A stretch of DNA of 64,000 nucleotides from a bacterium (GCA_016708025.1 JADJGQ010000001.1:186001-250000); one strand, 5' to 3'; positions 52,787 through 61,706 are shown, counted from the stretch's first letter. Numbers and translations are program-made. Notes: generated by a model not told the origin, from the letters alone.

Positions 52787-54311
52787 AATGGTGCTGATCC
52801 TTGATTTCGGCTCCCAGTACACCCAATTGATCGCCCGCCGTATTCGCGAGGCACACATCTATTGTGAGATCGTCCCCTTCAATGCCGATCTCTCCGCCTA
52901 CCGCGAGCGCAATGTCCGGGGATATATCCTGTCCGGTGGCCCGTCTTCTCTCGCCGATGCCGATGCTCCGCGTGTCAGCCGTCAGTTCTTCGAATCCGGA
53001 GTGCCGATCCTGGCAATCTGCTATGGCATGCAGTTGCTGGCGGACGTTTTTGGTGGAAAATTGATGCGAAGTGAACATCGCGAGTACGGTCGCGCCACTT
53101 TCCGCCCCGATGATACCGCGCCGCTTTTTCGCAGTCTATCGCAGAAAAGTCAGGTCTGGATGTCCCATGGTGACTCGATAGTTGCCCTGCCGCAGGGATT
53201 CCATGTGACCGGGGAAAGTGATGGCCTCGCCGTTGCGGCGATCGCCGATGAAACCCGTCACATCTATGGCGTGCAGTTCCACCCGGAGGTCCACCACACC
53301 GCGGAGGGAAAGCAGATCCTCCACAACTTCCTTTTCGATATCTGCCGCCTGCAGGGAGATTGGACCACCGAATCATTCGTTGATGAATCCATCAACCGGA
53401 TCCGCCAGCAGGTTGGAAATGGTAAAGTCCTCCTCGGTATCTCCGGCGGAGTAGATTCGACCGTGGCCGCAGTACTCCTGCACCGAGCCATCGCCGAACG
53501 GCTACATGCGGTCTTCGTCAATACCGGCATGCTACGTAAGAACGAATTCGAAGATGTCACCGTTATGCTCCGCACGCTCGGAATCAACCTCTATCCGGTC
53601 GATGCCTCCGAACTTTTCCTTACCCGACTGGCCGGGGTAGAGGATCCCGAAAAAAAGCGCAAGATCATCGGCGCCTCTTTCATTGATGTCTTTGAAGCTG
53701 AAGCAGAGAAGATCGGTGATGTCGATTTCCTGGGGCAGGGGACGCTTTACCCGGACGTGATAGAATCGACTTCCTTCAAGGGGCCATCGGTCACCATTAA
53801 GTCGCACCACAATGTGGGCGGGCTGAAAGAGCGGATGAAACTTCGCCTGGTGGAACCACTCCGCGAGCTGTTTAAGGACGAGGTACGAGTGGTTGGGCGA
53901 AAGCTGGGCCTTCCCGACCAGTTCATCCGACGACACCCGTTCCCCGGCCCGGGGCTGGCTGTTCGCATTCTGGGCGACATCACCAAAGAGCGGTGCGACC
54001 TGCTACGTGAGGTTGATCACATTTTCATCGAAGAACTGCTCCGTCACAACATCTACGATGATATCTGGCAAGCTTTTGCCGTCCTGCTCCCGGTCAAGGC
54101 AGTCGGGGTGATGGGAGATGAACGAACCTACGAGAATGTCGTCGCCCTCCGAGCGGTTACCTCGGTTGACGGCATGACCGCCGATTGGGCACGTATCGAC
54201 AACGATATCCTGGCCCATATCTCCAACCGGATTATCCGGAATGTCCGCGGCGTCAATCGGGTCACGTACGACATCTCGTCCAAGCCGCCTGCGACCATTG
54301 AGTGGGAATGA
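52773..54311 (+). CDS. guaA: GMP synthase (glutamine-hydrolysing)
   Basis: Converts XMP to GMP. 512 residues. Class I glutaminase domain (1-190): ILDFGSQYTQLIARRIR, PILAICYGMQLLADVFGG with the nucleophile Cys, GVQFHPEVHHT with the His/Glu. ATP pyrophosphatase domain: GISGGVDSTVAAVLL. The C-terminal dimerisation region has RHPFPGPGLAVRILG and ends RVTYDISSKPPATIEWE. I chose GTG 52773 (AAGGAA 6 bases upstream) over ATG 52788, which has no ribosome binding site. It overlaps nadB by 14 bases. Confidence 0.95.
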   Translation: MATHEMVLILDFGSQYTQLIARRIREAHIYCEIVPFNADLSAYRERNVRGYILSGGPSSLADADAPRVSRQFFESGVPILAICYGMQLLADVFGGKLMRSEHREYGRATFRPDDTAPLFRSLSQKSQVWMSHGDSIVALPQGFHVTGESDGLAVAAIADETRHIYGVQFHPEVHHTAEGKQILHNFLFDICRLQGDWTTESFVDESINRIRQQVGNGKVLLGISGGVDSTVAAVLLHRAIAERLHAVFVNTGMLRKNEFEDVTVMLRTLGINLYPVDASELFLTRLAGVEDPEKKRKIIGASFIDVFEAEAEKIGDVDFLGQGTLYPDVIESTSFKGPSVTIKSHHNVGGLKERMKLRLVEPLRELFKDEVRVVGRKLGLPDQFIRRHPFPGPGLAVRILGDITKERCDLLREVDHIFIEELLRHNIYDDIWQAFAVLLPVKAVGVMGDERTYENVVALRAVTSVDGMTADWARIDNDILAHISNRIIRNVRGVNRVTYDISSKPPATIEWE

Positions 54312-54347
54312 GGGCCACCCTCCTCTTGGCCCGGCTCAACATTCTTT

Positions 54348-54377
54348 TTGACTCAGTCGCTTAAACTGCGCTACTTT
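54348..54377 (+). promoter_or_regulatory. Sigma-70 promoter for a leaderless ruvX transcript
   Basis: TTGACT (54348-54353), an 18-base spacer and TACTTT (54372-54377) precede the ATG at 54386 by eight bases; the expected first base is about two bases before the ATG. No Shine-Dalgarno is visible. Confidence 0.55.
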
Positions 54378-54385
54378 GCGGCATC

Positions 54386-54811
54386 ATGACCGACCGCACC
54401 ATCCTTGCAATCGACTACGGCACCAAACGGATCGGATTGGCGAAATCCGATCCTATGGCCGTGATCGCCTCGGCACTGAAGACTCTCGAGGTCCGCTCGA
54501 TATCCGAAGCTGTCACTATGGTTGCCCAGGCAATAGCCGAGTATGATCCGAAAACGGTGGTGGTCGGCTATCCACTGCTCGCCTCCGGCGACAAGAGCAA
54601 GAAATGCGAAGAGATCGACCAGTTTATTGCCATGCTTTCCACGCATTATCACGGACCGATTGTTCGCGTAGATGAAGCTGACAGCTCGCGTGAGGCGACC
54701 TCAATCCTCCGTGCCCACGGACAGCGTGTACGCAAAGACAAAAAACGGGTCGACCGACTGGCCGCTGTCATCATTCTCCAGCGATATCTGGAGGAACTCC
54801 CTGAAAACTGA
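54386..54811 (+). CDS. ruvX: Holliday junction resolvase-like RuvX (YqgF)
   Basis: A 141-residue RNase H-fold nuclease of the YqgF/RuvX family, implicated in 16S rRNA maturation. It shows the first-strand Asp (ILAIDYGTKRIGLAKSD), TVVVGYPLLASGDKSKKCE and VRVDEADSSREA with the later Asp, followed by KDKKRVDRLAAVIILQRYLE, the normal family ending. It overlaps mltG. Unlike the RNase H-fold protein at 27150, its catalytic acids look intact. Confidence 0.9.
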   Translation: MTDRTILAIDYGTKRIGLAKSDPMAVIASALKTLEVRSISEAVTMVAQAIAEYDPKTVVVGYPLLASGDKSKKCEEIDQFIAMLSTHYHGPIVRVDEADSSREATSILRAHGQRVRKDKKRVDRLAAVIILQRYLEELPEN

Positions 54812-55925
54812 ACCAAACATCCAGGTCTGGGAATATCTCTGGTATGCCGCCACCACGATCTTCCTTTTGGTAGTCGGCGTCTGTCTGTTGTTCCTCAGAA
54901 TGCTCGGCTGGATTCTCAGGCGCCTCAAGAAGCCCGGAATTTCGTGGGCAATGGCGGGCGCGGTATCGTTGCTAGTTGGGATACTGGCGATATCCGCAAT
55001 TTCATACCTCTACTTCAACAGCAAGGATCTTGGCGGCCAGGTAATCGAGGTTCAAGTGACCACCGGTGATACCTTTGGGGCGGTCGCCGATCGTTTGGTC
55101 AAAGAAGGCGTGGTCTCTAATCGTTGGTCACTGATCCTCCCGGCACGTTTGCTCAAAGTCGACCGGAAACTCCGCTCCGGAATATACGTTTTCACTGGCC
55201 AGAATTCTGCCCGGTCAGTCCTCGACAAACTCAATCAGGGTGATGTCAAGCTGACCGAAGTGACCATTCCTGAGGGGATGCCCATTTGGAAGGTCGCGGC
55301 TACCCTGCAGACCAGGCTCCTTCTGGATTCTGCCGCGCTGATGCAGCTCAATCTGGATCGTCCGTTTCTCGACAGCCTGGAGATCCCATATCTCGAGGGT
55401 CATCTATTCCCGGAGACATATGCCTTCGATCCGGGTGTTTCCCTTCGGTCGGTAGTGAGGGAGATGGTGCAGATGTTTAAGCAGAAGACAGATTCCCTTT
55501 GGGCAACGCAGACTGCAACCGGTCTGAACAAATACCAGACACTCACCCTTGCATCCATCATTGAAGCGGAGACTCCCCTGGCATCCGAACGCACCAGAGT
55601 TGCCTCAGTGTACCTGAATCGACTTCGAATCGGGATGACGCTGGATGCTGACCCGACGGTTATTTACGGTCTCGGCGGACTGGATCGTCCGTTGCTGCGC
55701 GACGATCTCGACAGCGTGACCATATATAACACCTATCGGATCGCGGGCTTGCCGCCGACGCCGATCAACTCCCCGGGTCTGGCATCTGTTCTGGCGGCGA
55801 TGAACCCCGATGGCTCTGATTATCTCTTTTTTGTCGCAGATGGTACCGGTGGGCACATCTTCTCGCGTACCAACGAAGAACACAATATGGCGCGACGCCG
55901 CGCTCGGCTGAACCAGCCTCGCTGA
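54801..55925 (+). CDS. mltG: Endolytic transglycosylase MltG
   Basis: Cuts nascent glycan strands in peptidoglycan synthesis. Diagnostic parts: ITIPEGMPIWKVAATLQ-type LysM/StrH-like region, YLEGHLFPETYAF, LTLASIIEAETPLASERTRV with the catalytic Glu, LDADPTVIYGLGG, YNTYRIAGLPPTPINSPG and DGTGGHIFSRTNEEH. Two hydrophobic segments precede the catalytic part (about 54835-54910 and 54945-55015), one more than usual. The start is uncertain: CTG 54801 has GGAGG 6 bases upstream (54790-54794) and keeps both helices; the next ATG (54900) lacks a ribosome binding site and loses the first helix. Confidence 0.88.
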   Translation: MKTEPNIQVWEYLWYAATTIFLLVVGVCLLFLRMLGWILRRLKKPGISWAMAGAVSLLVGILAISAISYLYFNSKDLGGQVIEVQVTTGDTFGAVADRLVKEGVVSNRWSLILPARLLKVDRKLRSGIYVFTGQNSARSVLDKLNQGDVKLTEVTIPEGMPIWKVAATLQTRLLLDSAALMQLNLDRPFLDSLEIPYLEGHLFPETYAFDPGVSLRSVVREMVQMFKQKTDSLWATQTATGLNKYQTLTLASIIEAETPLASERTRVASVYLNRLRIGMTLDADPTVIYGLGGLDRPLLRDDLDSVTIYNTYRIAGLPPTPINSPGLASVLAAMNPDGSDYLFFVADGTGGHIFSRTNEEHNMARRRARLNQPR

Positions 55926-55964
55926 CCAAAAGAAAAGGCGGAACCAGAAATCCCGGTGCCGCCT
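55926..55964 (-). terminator. Terminator hairpin of the sensor/regulator operon (minus strand)
   Basis: AGGCGG...CCGCCT (stem 6 bp plus 3 bp around a mismatch). On the minus strand it is followed by TTTTCTTTT. It lies between mltG and the convergent response regulator gene. Confidence 0.65.
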
Positions 55965-55989
55965 ACGGTCCTCCCTGACTCGTTAACTT

Positions 55990-57405
55990 CTATACCTCAA
56001 CCTCGTCGATCGCCCCCAGGCGAGTGAGATTGTACTTCTTGATCTTGCGCCAGAGAGTGGTTCTTCCGATCCCCAGATCCTGCGCGGTCTTCGTAAAATT
56101 CCAGTCATTTTCCGACAGCGTTTTGACGATCAACGACCTTTGCTCGGTGTCCATGCGTCCACCCCGGAAAGTGAGCGTCATCCTGGTCGGTACTTCCACT
56201 TCAACGACCGGTCGATCCCCGGCAATGAAGATCACATCGTTGATATCGATCTGATTGTTCATGCAGAGTGCCGCGCCGCGTTTGAGTGTATTTTCCAGCT
56301 CGCGGACATTCCCCGGCCACCTGTGCCCAAGCATCTTGTCGACCGCCCGACGAGTGATCGTGACCGTATGCCCCTTCATCTCGTGCGAGATTTTGCGCAG
56401 GAAATAGTCGATAAGCATTTCTATATCTTCCAGCCGATCGATCAGCGGCGGAAGGGTTAGTGGGATAACATTCAGTCGGAAATAGAGGTCTTCGCGGAAA
56501 GTTCCTTCCTGGACCATGATCTTCAGATCCCGGTTGGTGGCGGCCACGATCCGGACATTCACTTTCTTCGATTCTGTCGCTCCAACTGGCCGTATTTCGG
56601 ATTCCTGGAGGAATCGCAGCAACTTCGCCTGGGTCGACATCGGGATATTCGACACTTCATCCAGGAAAAGCGTGCCATCATGTGCTTCCTCGAATAGACC
56701 TTTCTTCGACTGATACGCGTTAGTGAACGACCCCTTGACATGGCCGAACAACTCAGACTCGAGCAGAGTCTCCGGAATAGCGCTGCAATCGACCGCTACG
56801 AATCGGCCTGCTCGCCGGCTGGAGTGGTGGTGGATCGCCCGCGCAAACAGTTCCTTTCCTGTGCCGGAAGGCCCGGTGATCAAGACCGTGATGTCGGTCG
56901 GAGAGACCCGCTGGGCAGTCTCCTTAAGCTGGGACATGATCTTGGAGATCCCGATAATATTATCGAAACCATAGTTCATGGCGACATGCTGTCGCAGTAC
57001 AGTGATCTCACGTTTCATCAGTCTGCGTTCAACGGCCTTCTGGACTTTGACTAGCAGATGTTGATTGGAGAATGGTTTGGTGAGATAATCGAAGGCGCCG
57101 GCCTGGATCGCCTCAACGGCGCTTTCGATAGTCCCATAACCGGTGATCAGGATGATCTCGGTATCCGGTACGGTTGTCTGGACCGAGCGAATCACATCGA
57201 TCCCCGAATCATCGCCGATCCGCAGATCGGTGATCACCAGGTCGAATGAGTGCTGGCGAATCAGCCCCAGACCGTCAGCGGCGGTCGCGGCCTGCATCAC
57301 CTGAAATTGTTCGCTCGCCAGTACCGAGACTATGCATTCACGGCTCATCTTCTCATCGTCGATGACCAGGATGCGGATCTCGCTGTTGACGGTGCTGCTG
57401 TTCAT
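55990..57405 (-). CDS. Sigma-54 dependent response regulator with altered GAFTGA loop
   Basis: A 471-residue NtrC-type activator. The receiver domain has acceptor Asp60 (LVITDLRIGDDSG) and KPFS. The AAA+ domain has Walker A GPSGTGKE, the sigma-54 contact loop GSFTNA where most members have GAFTGA, Walker B GTLFLDEVSN, and the C-terminal helix-turn-helix DLGIGRTTLWRKIKKY. The Thr of the loop is kept. It lies 3 bases after the stop of the sensor gene, so the two form an operon. Target genes are unknown. Confidence 0.9.
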   Translation of the reverse strand: MNSSTVNSEIRILVIDDEKMSRECIVSVLASEQFQVMQAATAADGLGLIRQHSFDLVITDLRIGDDSGIDVIRSVQTTVPDTEIILITGYGTIESAVEAIQAGAFDYLTKPFSNQHLLVKVQKAVERRLMKREITVLRQHVAMNYGFDNIIGISKIMSQLKETAQRVSPTDITVLITGPSGTGKELFARAIHHHSSRRAGRFVAVDCSAIPETLLESELFGHVKGSFTNAYQSKKGLFEEAHDGTLFLDEVSNIPMSTQAKLLRFLQESEIRPVGATESKKVNVRIVAATNRDLKIMVQEGTFREDLYFRLNVIPLTLPPLIDRLEDIEMLIDYFLRKISHEMKGHTVTITRRAVDKMLGHRWPGNVRELENTLKRGAALCMNNQIDINDVIFIAGDRPVVEVEVPTRMTLTFRGGRMDTEQRSLIVKTLSENDWNFTKTAQDLGIGRTTLWRKIKKYNLTRLGAIDEVEV

Positions 57406-57408
57406 GGG

Positions 57409-58782
57409 TCATTTATCCTTATGGTGCGTCAGGATGGTTTCAAGCTTGCTGCCGTCGCCGGCACAGTGATATACGGAGAAGCCGAGAAGGCGTCCGAGCG
57501 ATTCAACATACTCTCCCCATTCGGTCGCGCAGTGCAGATGATTGGTCGTATGGGTTGAGGTCGTTTCAAATCGTACCGTCAACCGCTGCTCATCGTCCAC
57601 TTCGAAATTTACCGAGGTCGCTGTGGCAAAGCCACTCGAGGTCAAATGGATCTCCAGGATAGTTTCGTATAAAACTGCCAGTGCCTCGGGCGGAACCGCC
57701 AGCTCGATCTTCGTCGCCCACTGCTCCGTCATGGTAAGGTGGCGGCTTGGGTGGTGGATCGCCGCATGCGTGACTGTCTGCCGCAACTCCTCGGCCGGAT
57801 TGATCCGCTCTCGACGGAGACTGTCGAAAACCGTCAGCAATTGGTAGCGATGCACTACCTGTTCCAGTTCAGTTGTCTCTTCCTGAATCAGTCGGAGCAA
57901 TTCGGTCTCCGGATGTCCGGGTTGCCAATTAATGATCCCCTCCAGATGGTGGGCCGTCGAATGAAGCGCCTGCGTGGCGCGGCGAAGTGACTCGATAAAC
58001 CGCGGATACATGCTGCCGGCCAGGTCGTTGGCTTTCATCTCCTTCGGTCGAAAGGTCACGAGGGAGAGATCGATATCGTCGACCCGAATATTCTCCGCAT
58101 GCAATAGATGCCCCGCCAGCAGGTCACCGAATGATCGCATAGCCCGGCTGAACTCATTCTTCACCAACTCGTTGCAGTCTACCGAACAGATCGCACAGAA
58201 TGGCCCGTTGGCCGCCACGATCCTTCCGGAACACCGATTGACGACCAGTGCAGGCGACTCCGAATTCAAGTGTGCCGCCAGTCGCTTGGCCACCTCCTGG
58301 ACCCTTGCGACAGCCGAACGGAATCGTCCGGTGAGCAGCGAGAAGTCATCCGCTGTACGATCGAATGGGTCGCCGTAGTCGCGGCCGATCATTCCGAAAG
58401 TGAGCGGTCTGCCGTTCAACTCTCCCAGGCGAATCGCATGCACGCGACTGCTGGTGAAACTGCCGGAGGCCAGCCGCTGACGATGCGAGTAGACCGCATT
58501 GTCATGCAGGTAGGATGCCTCAAGCTGGTCGGCATTGAGTAGTGGAACGGATTCAGGGTGAAGGTATTCTCCATCAAACATGAGAAAACTGATGCAGTGT
58601 GATGGTACGAGCGTATCGAGAAGCTGCTTCTCGCTATCGCTCAACCAGCCACGAGTGGAAACGCTGATAAGAAGTGAAACAATGCCGGCTTCAGTTGCCT
58701 GGTCGGAAAGACGAAGGTCATTCCGCGATGTGGCAATGCGGTCAGCCAGTTCCGCTTCAAGGTGAAACTGCCCGGGTGTCAT
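57409..58782 (-). CDS. Degenerate sensor protein with PAS-like and kinase-like regions
   Basis: A 457-residue cytoplasmic protein without signal peptide or membrane helix. A GAF-like part (SFTSSRVHAIRLGELNGRPL) precedes a PAS-like part (LVVNRCSGRIVAANGPFCAI) and a helical dimerisation-like part (ATQALHSTAHHLEGIINWQ, where a His could be the phosphorylation site). The expected ATP-binding N and G boxes are not recognisable: PPEALAVLYETILEIHLTSS and GSKLETIL replace them. So it looks like a kinase that lost ATP binding, or a divergent one. Start at ATG 58782 with AAGGAAA upstream. It precedes the sigma-54 regulator by 3 bases. Confidence 0.6.
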   Translation of the reverse strand: MTPGQFHLEAELADRIATSRNDLRLSDQATEAGIVSLLISVSTRGWLSDSEKQLLDTLVPSHCISFLMFDGEYLHPESVPLLNADQLEASYLHDNAVYSHRQRLASGSFTSSRVHAIRLGELNGRPLTFGMIGRDYGDPFDRTADDFSLLTGRFRSAVARVQEVAKRLAAHLNSESPALVVNRCSGRIVAANGPFCAICSVDCNELVKNEFSRAMRSFGDLLAGHLLHAENIRVDDIDLSLVTFRPKEMKANDLAGSMYPRFIESLRRATQALHSTAHHLEGIINWQPGHPETELLRLIQEETTELEQVVHRYQLLTVFDSLRRERINPAEELRQTVTHAAIHHPSRHLTMTEQWATKIELAVPPEALAVLYETILEIHLTSSGFATATSVNFEVDDEQRLTVRFETTSTHTTNHLHCATEWGEYVESLGRLLGFSVYHCAGDGSKLETILTHHKDK

Positions 58783-58882
58783 AGTCCCATATTTCCTTGT
58801 TTCATTATGGTACATGTAGTTGAAATGTCGGAACACTCGGCGATAACTTTAGCGGCCCAAACAACTTATTTGTCCCAATACG

Positions 58883-58898
58883 CACAGTTTCACAGTTT
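58883..58898. repeat. Tandem direct repeat 2 x CACAGTTT
   Basis: Two head-to-tail copies of an 8-base unit (58883-58890 and 58891-58898) in the divergent gap between the sensor gene and gatC. Could be an operator half-site pair, or chance. Confidence 0.3.
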
Positions 58899-58910
58899 CA
58901 TTTTTAGCCC

Positions 58911-58939
58911 TTGACGGCCTCCCTGGGGTTGCGTAACTT
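58911..58939 (+). promoter_or_regulatory. Sigma-70 promoter for a leaderless gatC transcript
   Basis: TTGACG (58911-58916), a 17-base spacer and TAACTT (58934-58939) lie only five bases before the ATG at 58945. No ribosome binding site is seen. Confidence 0.55.
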
Positions 58940-58944
58940 CACCC

Positions 58945-59235
58945 ATGCCACTCTCAAACGCTCAAGTAGAGCATATTGCCCGTCTCGCACGGCTCAATCT
59001 CACCCCACAAGAGGTCGAACTTTACACCACCGAACTGACGGTGATCCTTGAGTATATCGATCAATTGAAAACGGTGGATACCGAGGGAGTGGAACCCCAA
59101 AACCAGTTCATCACGGCCGAGAATGTGTTCCGCGACGATATCGCCGAACCTTCCCTGCCGCGCGACCAGGCACTCGCCAATGCACCGCTTCAGGATGGGG
59201 AATTTTTCCTCGTGCCAAAGGTAATTGGGGGATGA
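58945..59235 (+). CDS. gatC: Asp-tRNA(Asn)/Glu-tRNA(Gln) amidotransferase subunit C
   Basis: The small subunit, 96 residues, of the GatCAB complex that makes Gln-tRNA and Asn-tRNA by amidation. The family pattern is clear: VEHIARLARLNLTPQEVELY, TVILEYIDQLKTVDTEGVEP and NVFRDDIAEPSLPRDQAL, ending DGEFFLVPKVIGG. gatA and gatB are not adjacent. It overlaps kdsB by 4 bases. Confidence 0.94.
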   Translation: MPLSNAQVEHIARLARLNLTPQEVELYTTELTVILEYIDQLKTVDTEGVEPQNQFITAENVFRDDIAEPSLPRDQALANAPLQDGEFFLVPKVIGG

Positions 59236-59969
59236 AACCAAAAGTTCTCGCAGTCATTCCGGCGCGATTAGGGTCCCGGCGGTTTTCCGGTAAGGTGTTG
59301 TACCCCTACCAAGGAAAGCCGCTTCTCTTTTATGTCTGGAATGAAATGCGCAAAGCCAAACGGGTCGACCGACTCGTCATCGCCACCGACAGCAAAGAGA
59401 TCCAGTCCGTGGCCGAGGAGTTTGGCGCCGAAGTCTTCCTTTCGAAAAAGAAACATCTCTCCGGTTCGGATCGCGTGGCTGAAGCCGCCGCCAGGATCGG
59501 TGGCGAGATAATCATCAATATTCAGGCGGACAATCTGACTCTCCCCGCCAAAGTGATCGACAAAGGTGTCGAACTGATGCGCAAGTCCAAGGGGAGCCTG
59601 TTTGCCACCACCGCCACGCCGATCAGGTCTGAGGAAGAACTCTACGACCCCAATACCGTCAAAGTGGTCTGCTCACAGCAGGGTTTAGCCCTCTGGTTCT
59701 CTCGATATCCGATCCCATTCATTCAGCACCCAAGCTCAAACGAGCGACTCGCCCAATATCATTATCTGAAACATATTGGCGTCTACTTCTTCCGGCGCAA
59801 GGGGCTAGAGGCTTTTGCCAAATGGCGCCCTTCGGAGCTGGAGAAGATGGAATCGCTGGAACAGATGCGCATCTTGGAACACGGGGGCAGGATCGGCTTG
59901 TTTGAGAGTAAGGTACGATCGGTCTCGGTCGATACGCCCGATGACATTCGCAAGCTGGAATTAGTCTAA
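59232..59969 (+). CDS. kdsB: CMP-Kdo synthetase (3-deoxy-manno-octulosonate cytidylyltransferase)
   Basis: Activates Kdo with CTP. 245 residues: VIPARLGSRRFSGKVLYPYQ, VDRLVIATDSKEI, INIQADNLTLPAKVI and KHIGVYFFRRKGLEAFAKW. In most KdsB the metal/substrate region reads QGDEP; here it is QADNL, a departure worth noting. It lies between gatC and pyrG; CTP made by pyrG is its substrate. Confidence 0.88.
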   Translation: MKPKVLAVIPARLGSRRFSGKVLYPYQGKPLLFYVWNEMRKAKRVDRLVIATDSKEIQSVAEEFGAEVFLSKKKHLSGSDRVAEAAARIGGEIIINIQADNLTLPAKVIDKGVELMRKSKGSLFATTATPIRSEEELYDPNTVKVVCSQQGLALWFSRYPIPFIQHPSSNERLAQYHYLKHIGVYFFRRKGLEAFAKWRPSELEKMESLEQMRILEHGGRIGLFESKVRSVSVDTPDDIRKLELV

Positions 59970-59983
59970 CACAGGGAATAGAT

Positions 59984-61669
59984 ATGTCTGCCACTGACTC
60001 AACCAAATATGTCTTTGTGACCGGCGGTGTGGTTTCATCGCTGGGCAAAGGGATTGCCGCATCCTCTCTCGGCTTTCTCCTGCACAAGCGAGGACTGAAA
60101 GTCCGCTCGATCAAATTCGACCCGTATCTCAATGTCGACCCCGGGACCATGAATCCGTTTCAGCATGGCGAAGTGTTTGTACTCGACGATGGCTCTGAGA
60201 CCGATCTTGATCTTGGCCATTACGAACGCTTCCTCGACCAGTCTCTGGACAAGGCGAACAATGTCACCACCGGACAGGTCTACCACACAGTAATTTCCCG
60301 GGAACGGCGTGGCGATTATCTCGGCGCTACTGTGCAGGTCATCCCGCACATCACTGAAGAGATCAAAAGCAGGGTCCGCAAAATCCCCCCGCATGTGGAA
60401 AAGCCGGATGTCGTCATCTGCGAGATAGGCGGTACTGTAGGCGATATCGAATCTCTACCGTTTTTGGAGGCTATTCGCCAGATCGGGATGGAAGAAGGAC
60501 ATGACAATGTCCTCTATATCCATGTAACTCTGGTCCCACACCTCGCCGCGGCCGGAGAGTTTAAGACCAAACCGACCCAGCACTCTGTCAAGGAACTCCG
60601 CGAGATCGGTATTCAACCGAATATCCTTCTCTGTCGCTCATCGAAGCCGCTCAACGAAGGTCTTCGCCAGAAAATATCTCTCTTCTGTTCTGTTCCGGCG
60701 CGCAATGTGATCGCCGCCGAAGATGTCCCCACCATTTACGAGGTGCTGCTCCATTTCCATGACCAGCAGCTTGACCAGATCGTCTGTGACCATTTCCGGT
60801 GGAATGTCCCAGAACCGGATTTGACCGAGTGGAGTGAGATGGTGCACACGATCAAAAATCCACGTCGGCATATCAAGATCGGTATCTGCGGGAAGTATGT
60901 GAATCTCAAAGACGCCTACAAATCGATCATTGAGTCCTTTGTGCATGCCGGTGTCACTTCCGATGCCGAAGTAAGTCTTATCTGGATCAGTTCCGAAGAT
61001 ATCAAGCAGGGGGGAGCCGGCAAGTTCCTCTACGATGTTGATGGACTTTTGATCCCCGGTGGCTTTGGCGAACGGGGAGTGGAAGGGAAGATCGAGGCCA
61101 TTCGCTATGTCCGCGAACGGAATATCCCCTTCTTCGGTATCTGCCTGGGAATGCAGTGCGCGGTCATCGAGTACGCTCGAAATGTCTGCGGCCTCGAAGA
61201 TGCCCACAGCTACGAGTTTTATCGCGATCTCAAGCACCCGGTCATCCACCTGATGGCCGATCAGGAAGGAGTCACTGAACTTGGTGGCACCATGCGTCTC
61301 GGCGCCTACCCCTGTATACTGCGCAAGGACAGCAAATCGTATGAGGCCTACGGTGCGACGGAGATCTCCGAACGTCACCGCCATCGCTATGAATTGAATA
61401 ATGCTTACCGGGATATGCTGGTAGACAAGGGCCTCCTCATGGCCGGTGCATCACCGGACAACCGGCTGGTCGAGATCGTTGAGGTCCCGACACACCCCTG
61501 GTTTGTCGGTGTCCAGTTCCATCCGGAGCTAAAATCTCGCCCGCTCCGCCCACACCCGCTGTTTAGAGAGTTCGTCCGAGCGGCTGTCCAATACCATGAA
61601 ACCCGTGGCGGACATCTTCTGGCCGAGTCTCCTGACCATCAGGATGTTATCCAGCGCACCAATTCGTAA
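59984..61669 (+). CDS. pyrG: CTP synthase
   Basis: Makes CTP from UTP, ATP and glutamine. 561 residues. The N-terminal synthetase domain starts KYVFVTGGVVSSLGKGIAAS with the P-loop, then KFDPYLNVDPGTMNPFQHGE and TDLDLGHYERF. The C-terminal glutaminase has FFGICLGMQCAVIEYARNV (nucleophile Cys) and VGVQFHPELKSRP. It follows kdsB by 14 bases; AGGGAA precedes the ATG. Confidence 0.96.
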   Translation: MSATDSTKYVFVTGGVVSSLGKGIAASSLGFLLHKRGLKVRSIKFDPYLNVDPGTMNPFQHGEVFVLDDGSETDLDLGHYERFLDQSLDKANNVTTGQVYHTVISRERRGDYLGATVQVIPHITEEIKSRVRKIPPHVEKPDVVICEIGGTVGDIESLPFLEAIRQIGMEEGHDNVLYIHVTLVPHLAAAGEFKTKPTQHSVKELREIGIQPNILLCRSSKPLNEGLRQKISLFCSVPARNVIAAEDVPTIYEVLLHFHDQQLDQIVCDHFRWNVPEPDLTEWSEMVHTIKNPRRHIKIGICGKYVNLKDAYKSIIESFVHAGVTSDAEVSLIWISSEDIKQGGAGKFLYDVDGLLIPGGFGERGVEGKIEAIRYVRERNIPFFGICLGMQCAVIEYARNVCGLEDAHSYEFYRDLKHPVIHLMADQEGVTELGGTMRLGAYPCILRKDSKSYEAYGATEISERHRHRYELNNAYRDMLVDKGLLMAGASPDNRLVEIVEVPTHPWFVGVQFHPELKSRPLRPHPLFREFVRAAVQYHETRGGHLLAESPDHQDVIQRTNS

Positions 61670-61677
61670 GTCTTCCG

Positions 61678-61706
61678 TTCCGGGGTCGGTTCGACCGGCC
61701 CCGGAA
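61678..61706 (+). terminator. GC-rich hairpin after pyrG
   Basis: An 8-bp perfect outer stem TTCCGGGG/CCCCGGAA directly behind the pyrG stop, but without a T-run, so it is a weak or factor-dependent terminator at best. Confidence 0.4.
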
